Shown here: in pieces, positions 8,546 through 18,660 of the stretch
Position numbering within the stretch: position 1 is the stretch's first letter
Layout of the letters: the number at the start of each line of letters is the position of its first letter
Assembly: GCA_000961765.1 (NCBI GenBank)
Contig: LADT01000055.1
Coordinates: 38,895-102,894 of the forward strand
Direction: 5' to 3'
DNA from: Clostridiaceae bacterium BRH_c20a
GTDB lineage: Bacteria > Bacillota > Peptococcia > Peptococcales > BICA1-8
DNA length: 64,000 nt
Position numbers and translations under genes: made by a program
The notes under the pieces: generated by a model
Databases searched by the model: none
Told to the model about the DNA's origin: nothing
Seen by the model: only the letters and a program-made list of their open reading frames with translations

Positions 8546-11500
8546 CTAACGAGCCCCCTCTGTGTAATAATATAGTGAAGATGTACTTTCGACCTCTCTC
8601 ATTGAATTAAGTGTAGGCTTCTCTTTAGGCGTACAGAATTCATTGTAAAAATTCAGTAACCGATTGTAGTTCTCGGTGTTCTTAATATAATAGAAAAGCC
8701 TTTTTTCGCCATTGCTAAGGTGCTTCCATTCATCAATAAAGATATCCATTTCTCTAGTCGTGTCTGCACTCGCTTTTGCTGCAACAATCGATACTCTTTC
8801 TAAAATTATGTCTTTAGCTTCCTGAATGACACGGTCTGCTGTTTCATTAATTCTTCCAGCACCTTCATTAACGGCCAGTTCTTCGTTTTTAAGTCTTAAC
8901 AGGGCTACCAGCAAGGCATGCAATACCCTATCCCTTGCTCTTGCAGAGAAAGGTGTCGCTGTAGTGCCTTCAACATAACGGTACATATGCGAATGGAAGC
9001 CTGTAAAGTTTTCATAATGCGATAAGTCTCTTGGTCTATAGGGATTGTAAATCGTTACAACAAGTCCAGGGAACTTTCTACCGATACGACTTGTGGCTTG
9101 TATATACTCCGAATTTTGCTTGGGTTGGCCTGTAACCGACATTAATCCTAGACGATCGACATCCATCCCAACTGCAATCATGTTAGTTGCAATTGCAACG
9201 TCCAAACACTCATCGCTGCTCTTTTCAATTGTCAACTCATCAAGCAATTGAGCTATTTTATACGAAGATACACGAGAAGTTATTTCCTTTGTTCTTCTTA
9301 AATACCTTGTAGAGCTGTACTCATATTTTTTAACAATTCTCTTAATACGGGCAGGAATGTCATCTTGCAACAGTCTTACCGTACCGCCAAGCTCTCGAAT
9401 ACTATTGAAATACCCAACTAAAGTGTAATATGGGTCTACATAGTCTTTGTATTCATCAATCTTTGAAAGTTCTAAGGTTTGTTGCAATAGGACGGCATAT
9501 ACCCTTAATATAGTTGTCTTCATAGATTTACCGGTAGCGCATATACCACAGTATTTTCTGAATGGTTTATCGCTAAGCGGTATCTCTTTTATAAAGTAAC
9601 TATCGCTGATATCAAATCCACTTGGAGGGAACTGAGAAAAATTATCTCTTCCATACAAACATCTTATTTGAGCATCTGCATTTTTTATCGTCGCTGTGGA
9701 TACGATATACTTAGGCAGCAACCTTTCTCCATCCTTATCAATAGCACACATATCCTCAACAACGGTTTCATATGCACCATAGATTGTGCCAAGTGGTCCA
9801 GTTATTAAGTGCAACTCATCTTGAACAATCAGCTCCGGTGGATAGAACGGTTTTGTGCCAACAGTTTGTGAAGCTGGCAATGTTTTTGATTTGTTATGCC
9901 TATTCGCATGATCTTCACCAACTGCAATATATCCATGACGTTCACAATACCTATCAGTTTTACCAAACAGTAACCCCATCTTCTCATCCCAAGGCAACCT
10001 TGCAAATTTATCAACTGTTGATATGATTACTGTTGGACATTTTCTGTATATTTCCTCATCCACTAGATAGACAGGGATACTTGCTCCTTTAAACTTATAA
10101 AACTGGCATTTTGAATCAGGGCAGTGGATTTTGACTTCGCATTTGTTGGTATCAATATCATAATTCTCTTTTTTGATTGGAGTACCGCACATAGGGCAAA
10201 CAATAACCTGTTTTGTCAACTTATTAATAGCTTGCGGGCCTTTTTCTGCATCGTCTAACTCTTTGAAATTATTGGGAGTTACACCGCTACCTACCCAGAA
10301 GCCTATAGAAATTCTCTGGTTACCATATAAACTTGGATTTTTTGCTCGGATCATTTCTGCAGCACAAATCATTTTAGTTAATCTGTCACGTTGTTGCGTG
10401 GTTAATAGACGTAATGTGTACCTAAGAAATACAGTTACGCCACCATCTTTTTCGTATTCAGTTTCTTTAGAAGCTGTCAGCCTCCTAAATCCAATGACAA
10501 ATGCAATTAGGCCTAAGTAGGCCTCTGTCTTACCTCCACCAGTAGGGAAGTATAAGAGATCAACATTGTCTCTATATTCATCTCCTGCATTAGCACAACT
10601 TGCAATATTCAATAATATGAAAGCAATTTGGAACGGTCTCCAAGTACTATGGTCTTCTTTATTGAAGTCACCTAGGCTACATTCAATTCCTTTTCCATAC
10701 TTATTAGCAAATTGTGATATGCTTCTTTGTAAGTACATGGATTGATTCATGAAGCAGAAAGCGCTAAACACATCTTCATCCGACTCAAGAAGATGTATGC
10801 CTTGTGCTATTCTATTGGACGCCTTTCTGCATTCACCAATAATTTGATTCCCTCTAGACAAAAATGAAGTTTCATTCATTTTCTCATTTTTGCCTAAATC
10901 ATCTATCCACTCATCGTACTCTTCTCTCAAAGCTTTTAGTCTATTTATCGTTTCGATTTTATTTTTCGGATGAGACATAAACCTCATTGAAAACTGATTA
11001 CCACCGAAGTTCTTTAACTCAGGACTTACAGCATTTATTTCATGTGAGGGAATAAATGCTGTCTTGATTTCACATGCATTCTTACCATCATTGTAACTCC
11101 AGCTTACTGCACAACCATGACCTCTTGAATATATGGGACGTTTCTCATAATAAAATTCATCAGCAATTTCTTTTTCACGGCATTTATGCTCAGGTAAAAA
11201 TATCGAATCTCCATCAATCGCCTTAACAGTTAGTTCCGTCTGAAACATGACATTTTCAAAATCTCTATCTTGTCCTGTCTGTTTCCCGTTATATAGATAA
11301 ACTGAAACCAACTTATGCTTGTTGTTAAGCCTAAATTGAATAATCCGTAACTTTATTGAAGGATCGCACACTAGCGGAATATCTTGAGTCTTATCAAAGC
11401 TTTTAAGATCCACAGCAATGACTTCCGATTTTTGTTCTCGAACATACATCGTTTTTTTACTTTTCTTTTTACCAGCTTCAAGATCTTCTTCTGTCTCAAT

Positions 11501-11854
11501 CTTATCCTTTGTATATTCTCCCCACCTTGCAATGGCTTCGAAACAACTCATATCTTCAGATATATAGAAGCTTAAACCAATAGAAGATTGTTGTTTGAAC
11601 TTTGATACAACTTTATCTTCATAGTCCTCTTCCAAAGTATCTTTTTCATCCTCAATTGTATCGCTAATGAAATCATTGTCTTCCAATTCTGATTCACTTG
11701 AAGCCTGAGTTTTAAGTGGATAAAGCATGCCCGAGATATAGGTACTCAAAGGAGATTCATCCAGCATTTCTTCCACTTCTATCGGACCAATCAGATCTGT
11801 GTTTAATGCTTCAATAATTCTTTCACGAACTTTAGCATATACATGATCACTCAT
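8546..11854 (-). CDS. drmA: DrmA, DISARM helicase
   Basis: A 1102-residue superfamily 2 helicase. Walker A is FPTGGGKTEAY near residue 440, the Walker B/motif II variant is DELHLITGP near 677 (DELH instead of DEAH), motif III is SATIK near 723, and motif VI is QATSRIGR near 920. The N-terminal ~400 residues are a large extension and include an acidic stretch near 40-75. A Cys cluster (CPMCGTPIKK and CPDSKCQ, about 555-585) may bind zinc. DrmA is the motor of the DrmA-DrmB complex of DISARM. Its start overlaps the Res-like gene upstream by 8 bases, with GGAGGGG as ribosome binding site. Length, motifs and neighbours agree, so the call is firm. Confidence 0.9.
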   Translation of the reverse strand: MSDHVYAKVRERIIEALNTDLIGPIEVEEMLDESPLSTYISGMLYPLKTQASSESELEDNDFISDTIEDEKDTLEEDYEDKVVSKFKQQSSIGLSFYISEDMSCFEAIARWGEYTKDKIETEEDLEAGKKKSKKTMYVREQKSEVIAVDLKSFDKTQDIPLVCDPSIKLRIIQFRLNNKHKLVSVYLYNGKQTGQDRDFENVMFQTELTVKAIDGDSIFLPEHKCREKEIADEFYYEKRPIYSRGHGCAVSWSYNDGKNACEIKTAFIPSHEINAVSPELKNFGGNQFSMRFMSHPKNKIETINRLKALREEYDEWIDDLGKNEKMNETSFLSRGNQIIGECRKASNRIAQGIHLLESDEDVFSAFCFMNQSMYLQRSISQFANKYGKGIECSLGDFNKEDHSTWRPFQIAFILLNIASCANAGDEYRDNVDLLYFPTGGGKTEAYLGLIAFVIGFRRLTASKETEYEKDGGVTVFLRYTLRLLTTQQRDRLTKMICAAEMIRAKNPSLYGNQRISIGFWVGSGVTPNNFKELDDAEKGPQAINKLTKQVIVCPMCGTPIKKENYDIDTNKCEVKIHCPDSKCQFYKFKGASIPVYLVDEEIYRKCPTVIISTVDKFARLPWDEKMGLLFGKTDRYCERHGYIAVGEDHANRHNKSKTLPASQTVGTKPFYPPELIVQDELHLITGPLGTIYGAYETVVEDMCAIDKDGERLLPKYIVSTATIKNADAQIRCLYGRDNFSQFPPSGFDISDSYFIKEIPLSDKPFRKYCGICATGKSMKTTILRVYAVLLQQTLELSKIDEYKDYVDPYYTLVGYFNSIRELGGTVRLLQDDIPARIKRIVKKYEYSSTRYLRRTKEITSRVSSYKIAQLLDELTIEKSSDECLDVAIATNMIAVGMDVDRLGLMSVTGQPKQNSEYIQATSRIGRKFPGLVVTIYNPYRPRDLSHYENFTGFHSHMYRYVEGTTATPFSARARDRVLHALLVALLRLKNEELAVNEGAGRINETADRVIQEAKDIILERVSIVAAKASADTTREMDIFIDEWKHLSNGEKRLFYYIKNTENYNRLLNFYNEFCTPKEKPTLNSMREVESTSSLYYYTEGAR

Positions 11855-14501
11855 TCATTAGCCCCTCCAAATTCTCGCTCATCCCCATGATGTATTTGAA
11901 ATTGTTGCCAATCGCGATATTTTGTCCTGCAATAAGTCTAAATTTCCATTCTTTTTTATCTGCATCAACACCAGTAGCACATTCGCACCACTTTATTGCA
12001 GCCCTTGCTTTATCTATAACATCCTCATCTTTGGTCATATTACTTGCTTTCACTTCAACTAAATATTTTGATGTCGCTGTTTCCACTATAAAATCAGGGT
12101 TATACTGGTGACCTGCTTTATAGAATAATCCTAATTGATTAAGCGGTGGCTTGATCCAACGTACAACGTCAGAATCTTCTTCAAGTATTACCGCCAAACG
12201 TCTCTCATCATCACTATCAAACCCATTTTCTGGGTAATAAGACTTCTTATATCCAGTAAACAAATACTGCCTGATATTTTTCTTATCAGTTATATCCTTC
12301 TTGAAATCAACCTTCCCATCTGGCTTAACATTTTTTACGAACTTACCAAATAGAATCAAGTCCTTTTCAACGTTATATATGAATTCGGTATGCTCATCCT
12401 TTGATGCATAAACCTGTTTTCTTACATCATCGATAATTACAGTAGCATATCTTCTTACTATCTTTTTCTTATCTTCAAAGCTTCCTTCGATCAGATTGAG
12501 GTACTGTTCAACAACGTCAATAATATAATCGGCGTCATTGGAATCGAACTCATCAATAGAGTCCAACAGCATACATGCCAATTCATTTACCGGATCTTCC
12601 GTTTCAAGAGCAACTGCTTCTACAGACATTAACAGCTTCTCATTGATGACATCATATCTTTCAATAAAGGAAGTTGCAGTATCAAAGTCAACAATGTTTC
12701 TTTTAATCGTTACTGGCTTAAAAGTTATCGTTGAACTATATCCTATACTTATCCTCGGAACACTTACTGATCTTTGAGCAACTTTTTTGATCTTTTCAAT
12801 GAACTCTTCTTTTTTCATTATTGGTGTTTTAGGTTTCTGCTTCGGATTTTTGGATTCATCCCCTTGATACGCAGCTGTATCTTCAGCCACCTTTTGAGCA
12901 AATACTTCTAAGTCAAACAGTGACATTTGATCAACTGATTTATCATCTTTTGCAGGCTTAGTATCTTTAGCAAAGGCTTTTAGATACCCCTTGTATAATT
13001 CTTCTTGAACCTTCAAGTCATTTATATCCTGGAATGACTTAATAGCTGTCGTTTCAACTGTTTGCTGGAAAAGTGCCATCTGTCCGTCGTTGAATTCAGC
13101 AACAACATCGACCGCCTTAGTCTGAGGAACATCATTTTCATCAAGGTTTCTAGTCTTGAATATTGGATTGGATTTTACATCGTCAATCAATTCCCTATAA
13201 TGATCATGGGCAACGATATCTAATGTATCTAGCTCATCTTGTCCTGTGATTTGTCCAAATGGCAAGCGGAGTCCACGACCAATTGTTTGCAATGCCAATA
13301 TTTCACTTTTAGCTGCATTCAACGGAACGATGGTGAAGAGATTGTTAACATCCCATCCTTCTTTAAGCTTGTACACATGAAGAACAATCTCAATAGGGTT
13401 CGTGTTTTCTTCTATTGTGAGAAGTTTTCTTATGTTATCATCCGATTCGACACCGGTTGTGCCTGAATGAATCTCAACAACTTTACCTTTATATTTACCT
13501 TCAAAGAAGGCATCCGAGTCAATTTTTTCTCTTACTTCTTTTGCATGGCTAGTATCTTTACATGAAATCAGAACAATGGGTTTAACCTGCGGTAAATTGT
13601 TTTCTGTGCAATATTTATAAACAACCATTTTACGTTGTTCATGCAACTTTATCCCATCTTTTATTTTCATTTCTTCAATATCTGCATCGTTAAATCCAGC
13701 CGTATTGGTTCTACCCATTACAACTGGTATTTTAAGGTACTTGCCAGAACCTTTTGCTAAATCAAAGCTATAAATGATATTTTTATTCTCAGGTTTTGGT
13801 GTTGCAGTAAACTCAAGACCCAATATCGGATTCAAGTAGTCAATAGCTTTTTTAGATGCTGGCGCATAGTATCTATGAGCTTCGTCCATACAGATAACTA
13901 GATCATCAAAACTCTTCAAGACATCTGCAAATGAACCGCCAAGACATTCCTTAAAATCATGAAAATTAAACTGAACATCTCCACGTTGAAAGATTTTCCC
14001 GATGTTAAATATAAAAATTTGTATCTCTGATGTTTTCTCAACCTGTAATTCATATTGTGTAAATTTAGCGGGATAGTTCAGATAATTCTCACCATCATAT
14101 ACCTTCGGCCTTCCCATCTCAGCCTCAAGACCTTTAAACATGTATTTGGGATGATGGGGCATCGTTTCTTTTCTAAGCTTATCGTAAATGGTGTTTCCAG
14201 GTGCTAAAATGAAGAAATGCTTGTATCCCTTAGTTTTATAAAGGTAATATATGCCAGCTCCCATCAATCTTGTCTTCCCGATACCCGTCGCCATTTCAAA
14301 GCAGAAGGACGGAAAATTGAAATCTTTATCAATCTTAATCTTTCTATTTTCCTCACAGTTTTCTTGTGCAATCCTCTCTGCTTCTTCTTTGGTACATACC
14401 TTGTAATCCAACTTTGAACTTATGGCATCAAGATAAGATAATGCCTCTAATTGAGGTTCTCTCAGACTCATAGCCCAGTTAATCTTGTTAACAATACTCA
14501 T
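11847..14501 (-). CDS. Type III restriction Res-like helicase-nuclease
   Basis: About 884 residues from an ATG at 14501 that has GAGGGG just upstream; a longer frame to 14522 would overlap the Mod gene and lacks a clear ribosome binding site. Walker A is MATGIGKTRLM near residue 74, motif II is MDEAH near 205, motif III is TATP, and motif VI is TIGRGLRLP near 405. The C-terminus has a PD-(D/E)XK nuclease core: PDFIVE, then YLVEVKAS near 815. That is the layout of Res subunits of type III restriction enzymes, which translocate or slide and cleave with Mod. Res sits right after Mod, with no overlap. A Res subunit is not part of described DISARM classes, which makes this an unusual addition. Confidence 0.85.
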   Translation of the reverse strand: MSIVNKINWAMSLREPQLEALSYLDAISSKLDYKVCTKEEAERIAQENCEENRKIKIDKDFNFPSFCFEMATGIGKTRLMGAGIYYLYKTKGYKHFFILAPGNTIYDKLRKETMPHHPKYMFKGLEAEMGRPKVYDGENYLNYPAKFTQYELQVEKTSEIQIFIFNIGKIFQRGDVQFNFHDFKECLGGSFADVLKSFDDLVICMDEAHRYYAPASKKAIDYLNPILGLEFTATPKPENKNIIYSFDLAKGSGKYLKIPVVMGRTNTAGFNDADIEEMKIKDGIKLHEQRKMVVYKYCTENNLPQVKPIVLISCKDTSHAKEVREKIDSDAFFEGKYKGKVVEIHSGTTGVESDDNIRKLLTIEENTNPIEIVLHVYKLKEGWDVNNLFTIVPLNAAKSEILALQTIGRGLRLPFGQITGQDELDTLDIVAHDHYRELIDDVKSNPIFKTRNLDENDVPQTKAVDVVAEFNDGQMALFQQTVETTAIKSFQDINDLKVQEELYKGYLKAFAKDTKPAKDDKSVDQMSLFDLEVFAQKVAEDTAAYQGDESKNPKQKPKTPIMKKEEFIEKIKKVAQRSVSVPRISIGYSSTITFKPVTIKRNIVDFDTATSFIERYDVINEKLLMSVEAVALETEDPVNELACMLLDSIDEFDSNDADYIIDVVEQYLNLIEGSFEDKKKIVRRYATVIIDDVRKQVYASKDEHTEFIYNVEKDLILFGKFVKNVKPDGKVDFKKDITDKKNIRQYLFTGYKKSYYPENGFDSDDERRLAVILEEDSDVVRWIKPPLNQLGLFYKAGHQYNPDFIVETATSKYLVEVKASNMTKDEDVIDKARAAIKWCECATGVDADKKEWKFRLIAGQNIAIGNNFKYIMGMSENLEGLMNE

Positions 14502-14502
14502 C

Positions 14503-16023
14503 TTACATCCCCTCACTTTCAAAGTCGCATTTAGATAATAAGTCCTTGGGAATCCCCTTTATCTCTATGTTTTCTGGTAGAACTATACCTGATTGCTTTT
14601 TTGTGCAATATATTAATAGCGACTGTTTTTTGCTTAAATGCTTCGATATTGAAACAACATAGCTGCTGTTTACAAAATCATTAGTTATATGGATGAATCT
14701 ATTCTCTGTAGAGAAACCATGATACTCTCCAGTAGGATTATACTTAAAGCCTTCTAACTTACATATAGCTTCTGCCATCATTTCAAAAGTGTACTCTGGA
14801 TTTACTTGATAAATTGGCAATTTCGCATTTTTTACAAGAAGTGGTTTCGCAAGTTCATAAAACTTAAATCCACCACCACCATTCCAGTTAACATTTGTTG
14901 AAATTCCACCCTGTTCACCATTAACAACCGATCTTAGTCTTGGCACTACATGAGTATAGCAATGATTACCCAGTTCAATACCAATCCACTTTCTATTCAA
15001 CTTATGAGCTACTGCTGCAGTAGTACCTGATCCTAAGAAAGAGTCTAGTACGTAATCTCCTTCATTTGTTGCTATATTTATTATTTTGTGTATTAATTTT
15101 TCTGGCTTAGGTGTAGAAAAAAGTTCGTTTTTATTCAACTCAGGGAATAGCTTTTTCTGTTCATATTTTGCTTGTCTGTTATGTCCCGTATCATTTAAAT
15201 CAGCCCATAAAGTTGAAGGTGGAATATCCTTTTGTTCATACAGATAAGTTCTTCTTTTGATGTTAGTATAGTTTGCATTAAACCTAATCTCACCAGATAA
15301 CATTTTTTCTTCCAATGTTTCCTTTGACCATCTCCATCCATTTAAAGGTGGCTTAATCACATTCCCATTAGGTGCAATAATATCATATGTCAAATTAGGA
15401 CGAGGATTTGGTGATCCCACTGGGTTTCCATCAAACCAAGGACCCCTTGGATCATTGTCTGGGTTTGAATAGTGTTTTCTCTGCTCCTCATTCCTTTCTA
15501 CTTTATTAGTAATCCACCCAGGTGTTTTTGAGTAAACAAGAGTATAATTGTGATCTAAAGAAAATTGCTTGGAGTCATTATTACTATTGTCACTTGATCG
15601 CCATATTACTGATGCAACAAAATTCGATCTACCAAAAACCTCATCGCACAAAACCTTCAGATAGTGCACCTCATTATCATCGATACTTATCCATAAACTT
15701 CCATCTTCTGTTAGCAATTCTTTAATTATTTCTAATCTTGGCTTCATCATACTAAGCCATAAGGAATGTTCTATTCCATCATCATATTCATCAAACGCTG
15801 AACCAGTGTTATAGGGTGGATCAATGTATACACATTTAATTTTACCTGCAAAATCTTGTTCCAAAGCTTTAAGAGCTATTAAATTATCTCCATGAATCAG
15901 CATATTTTCAGAATTTGTGTCACCATATGACTTATCCGTATCCTCGACCAATATCCTAGGCTCGACTTTCTTTTCCTCATACTTTCCAACCCAGGTTAAT
16001 TCTAATTTTCCTTGTTTATTCAT
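14503..16023 (-). CDS. Beta-class DNA methyltransferase, type III Mod-like
   Basis: A 506-residue amino-methyltransferase. Motif IV DPPYNTGS is near residue 68, and motif I (DSFLGSGTTAA) near 328, so the catalytic motif precedes the AdoMet motif; this permuted order is the beta class of Mod subunits that make N6-methyladenine or N4-methylcytosine. The segment between them (about 130-320) would hold the target recognition region. It follows the SNF2 gene by 12 bases and is followed directly by Res. In class 1 DISARM an adenine methyltransferase (DrmMI) marks self DNA; this protein holds the same place but appears to be of the N6_N4_Mtase (Mod) type. The target sequence cannot be told from the sequence. 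Confidence 0.85.
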   Translation of the reverse strand: MNKQGKLELTWVGKYEEKKVEPRILVEDTDKSYGDTNSENMLIHGDNLIALKALEQDFAGKIKCVYIDPPYNTGSAFDEYDDGIEHSLWLSMMKPRLEIIKELLTEDGSLWISIDDNEVHYLKVLCDEVFGRSNFVASVIWRSSDNSNNDSKQFSLDHNYTLVYSKTPGWITNKVERNEEQRKHYSNPDNDPRGPWFDGNPVGSPNPRPNLTYDIIAPNGNVIKPPLNGWRWSKETLEEKMLSGEIRFNANYTNIKRRTYLYEQKDIPPSTLWADLNDTGHNRQAKYEQKKLFPELNKNELFSTPKPEKLIHKIINIATNEGDYVLDSFLGSGTTAAVAHKLNRKWIGIELGNHCYTHVVPRLRSVVNGEQGGISTNVNWNGGGGFKFYELAKPLLVKNAKLPIYQVNPEYTFEMMAEAICKLEGFKYNPTGEYHGFSTENRFIHITNDFVNSSYVVSISKHLSKKQSLLIYCTKKQSGIVLPENIEIKGIPKDLLSKCDFESEGM

Positions 16024-16035
16024 CCACTCTTCCTC

Positions 16036-18645
16036 CTAGAATTTAACCACTACTCTTGCAAAGAGTACCGGATTAATTTCAAATTGATTTTCAAAAGCTT
16101 TCATAAATAGCTTTGCTTCTTCATCAATATTTGCTATAGACTGATGAAATTTTATAATCATCTCGTCTCGTTCTTTTTCTTTAGCTTCTGCTTGCTTCTT
16201 CAAGTCAATTTTTTCCTTGAAGTTCTTTGTTGCTAAAGCTTGATCTTTGATCTCAGCGATATCTTTTTCAACCTCACCAATTTCAAGATTAAAATAATCT
16301 TTACGCAACATCGCCCAATTATCAACTTTGGCTTTATTATAATCAATGGCTGCTTTGTTAGCAGAATAGTACTTCACTAACAATTCACTATAGATACATT
16401 CACCGCATTGTTTTAAATCGCTATCTTGTATTGTAGTGGGAGTGATTTCCGACTCCTCAATATTCTCCATAATTTCTATTATCTCAGCTTCTTTCAATTC
16501 ATACTTGCTGCCATTCTCATCAAACATATATAAAAACGGAAGCAAAAACTCTTGGTTATCATATAAACCGCCCATTAGTATGAAACCATGATTAAGTCCA
16601 TATGTTTCTTTGTTTCGTATGTTCACTTTGTAAGCTGCCGGATATTTTTGCCCCTTTTGAGGTGGCTTTACGGACTTCCATTTTTTCAACTCATCTAAGA
16701 AGTTCATAGTTACAACGAGACTTCGCTTATAATGATCTGAATGATGCTCATTCTCATCACTCAAAAGGTTTTTAAGCTCTTGGAATTTAACATTCCTTTT
16801 TCTTTCAAATTCCTTCTCTAACGCCTTGAACTCTTTGTTGAACTCCCCGATGCTATTACATGACTGATATATTGTCAGCACTCTCTTTTCAAAGTCAATT
16901 CCTGACTCCAAAAGACCAAGTGCTTGATCCGAAGCACCAAAAACACCTTCAAACAGTTCAAATTTCTCTGATAGAATCTCATAAACTCTTCTATCCGCCA
17001 CATTTTCTGTATTTAGCAAGTTGATTACAATCGTATCATTCATTTGTCCATATCTATGGCATCTTCCAATTCTTTGCTCAATCTTTTGTGGATTCCAAGG
17101 AAGATCGTAATTAATGACCGTATTACAGAACTGAAGATTCAGTCCTTCCGATCCCGCATCTGTTACCAACAAAATCTTACAATTATATTTGAAATAGTCT
17201 ACAATAGCATGCTTAACTTCAACATTCCTACTGCCAAATGTTTTGCCATAGTTCTTTGCTTTCCATGCCCTATATATTTCAGCAGTAGTTTTATCAGATG
17301 GATTTCCGTTAAAAAGGAGAACCTCACCTGCATAACCTTTGCTTGTAAGTTCTTTGTAAAGGAATTCTTGAGTACGAATCGACTCGGTAAAAACAACTGC
17401 CTTTTCATTGATTCCAGTTTCCTTTTGCTTATCAAATGCTATCGATAACGCACTCATTAAAGCTTTGGCCTTCTCATTTGCCAATATACTTGTAGCTAGT
17501 TTGATAATACTTTCAACTTCATCTATCTCGTGTTGAATAAAGTCATTTACCTTATCTCTTCCGTATAATTCCGATGCAATTGATGAGTTAGCGTCATCTT
17601 CTTCATAGTCATCATCCAAAAAATCAAAAAAGTAATCCAGTCCCTTCTCAACACTTTCAAGATGAGTACTTTCTTTTAAAACAAATAATCTGTCTTTTAG
17701 AACCTCAAAAGTGGCCGCAACTGCATGACTCGAAGATGCTAATAACTTTCGGATGATCACTGTTATCAATGTTCTATTCGATGAAGGTATCGCATAGATG
17801 ATATCTTTCTTTAGATATTCATTTACCATTACATATAAAGCCGCTTCTTGTGGAGATAGTTTAAAATCAATTGTAATACATACCCTTTGTTTAAAAGAGA
17901 TGTAATCAGCAACGTCTCTTCTAAGTGTTCTCTGCAATACCGGCCTTACATGAGACTTTAAATCAGCAAAATCCTTTGTTTTTATATATCGATTAGCAAA
18001 AAGTCTTTTATCAAAAAAAATCTTCTCATCAATGAAATAGGTAAGTCCATATAGATCCAAAAGATTGTTCTGTAACGGCGTTGCTGTGAGTAAAATCTTA
18101 GGAATCCCCTTTGTTATCTCATAAATACTTTTCGCAGTTTTTACACCTGATTTATGTACATTTCTCAACTTATGCGCTTCATCGAATACAATAAAGTCCC
18201 AATCTATTCTAGAAAACATCTCTGCTTTTTTTGATGCATAAGTGTAAGAACAAATAACAATCGCTGAATTTCTATTATCTCTAGATACCTTCTCATGGTA
18301 ATCATCCAAATTGAAGCTATCCACCACCGTTGTCTCAATATCAAATTTCTCTTCTAATTCTATCTGCCACTGTTTCCTTAGATTCGATGGCAAAATGAGT
18401 AAAATTCGTTTGGCGCCGCTTTGAAGAACATATTTTATTATCAACCCTGCCTCTATTGTTTTACCTAGTCCAACTTCATCCGCTAGAATCATTCCACCCG
18501 ATTTCAACGAAGCCACCGCAGCACAAAACGCCTCAACTTGATGAGGGTTAATGTCAATGTCCGAACCACTTAAGCAATAGTATGGGCTCTTCTTTAATTC
18601 AGTTCTTTTTATCTGTCCATATTCTTGGATAAGTAAGTTTGCCAT
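16036..18645 (-). CDS. drmD: SNF2-family helicase, DrmD-like
   Basis: An 869-residue SNF2/RapA-type ATPase. Walker A is ADEVGLGKTIEA near residue 55, motif II is DEAHKLRN near 152, motif III is LTATP near 187, and the C-terminal lobe has DAGSEGLNLQ and QRIGRCHRYGQ near 520-550. The last ~120 residues form a charged coiled-coil-like helix. SNF2 proteins of this size are DrmD in class 1 DISARM, probably remodelling or translocating on DNA. Fifteen bases separate it from the cytosine methyltransferase upstream and 12 from Mod downstream. Similar SNF2 proteins also occur with other restriction modules, so the DrmD label rests partly on context. Confidence 0.8.
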   Translation of the reverse strand: MANLLIQEYGQIKRTELKKSPYYCLSGSDIDINPHQVEAFCAAVASLKSGGMILADEVGLGKTIEAGLIIKYVLQSGAKRILLILPSNLRKQWQIELEEKFDIETTVVDSFNLDDYHEKVSRDNRNSAIVICSYTYASKKAEMFSRIDWDFIVFDEAHKLRNVHKSGVKTAKSIYEITKGIPKILLTATPLQNNLLDLYGLTYFIDEKIFFDKRLFANRYIKTKDFADLKSHVRPVLQRTLRRDVADYISFKQRVCITIDFKLSPQEAALYVMVNEYLKKDIIYAIPSSNRTLITVIIRKLLASSSHAVAATFEVLKDRLFVLKESTHLESVEKGLDYFFDFLDDDYEEDDANSSIASELYGRDKVNDFIQHEIDEVESIIKLATSILANEKAKALMSALSIAFDKQKETGINEKAVVFTESIRTQEFLYKELTSKGYAGEVLLFNGNPSDKTTAEIYRAWKAKNYGKTFGSRNVEVKHAIVDYFKYNCKILLVTDAGSEGLNLQFCNTVINYDLPWNPQKIEQRIGRCHRYGQMNDTIVINLLNTENVADRRVYEILSEKFELFEGVFGASDQALGLLESGIDFEKRVLTIYQSCNSIGEFNKEFKALEKEFERKRNVKFQELKNLLSDENEHHSDHYKRSLVVTMNFLDELKKWKSVKPPQKGQKYPAAYKVNIRNKETYGLNHGFILMGGLYDNQEFLLPFLYMFDENGSKYELKEAEIIEIMENIEESEITPTTIQDSDLKQCGECIYSELLVKYYSANKAAIDYNKAKVDNWAMLRKDYFNLEIGEVEKDIAEIKDQALATKNFKEKIDLKKQAEAKEKERDEMIIKFHQSIANIDEEAKLFMKAFENQFEINPVLFARVVVKF

Positions 18646-18660
18646 TTTCCTCTCCCCTCA

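Noticed and set aside
8546..11854. DrmA as a general SF2 helicase of another restriction system.
   Set aside because: The adjoining DUF1998 protein and PLD protein in the order A-B-C, with overlaps, fit DISARM much better.
17044..17448. A 134-codon plus-strand frame opposite the SNF2 helicase gene.
   Set aside because: It lies fully opposite a well-supported gene and shows no protein features of its own.
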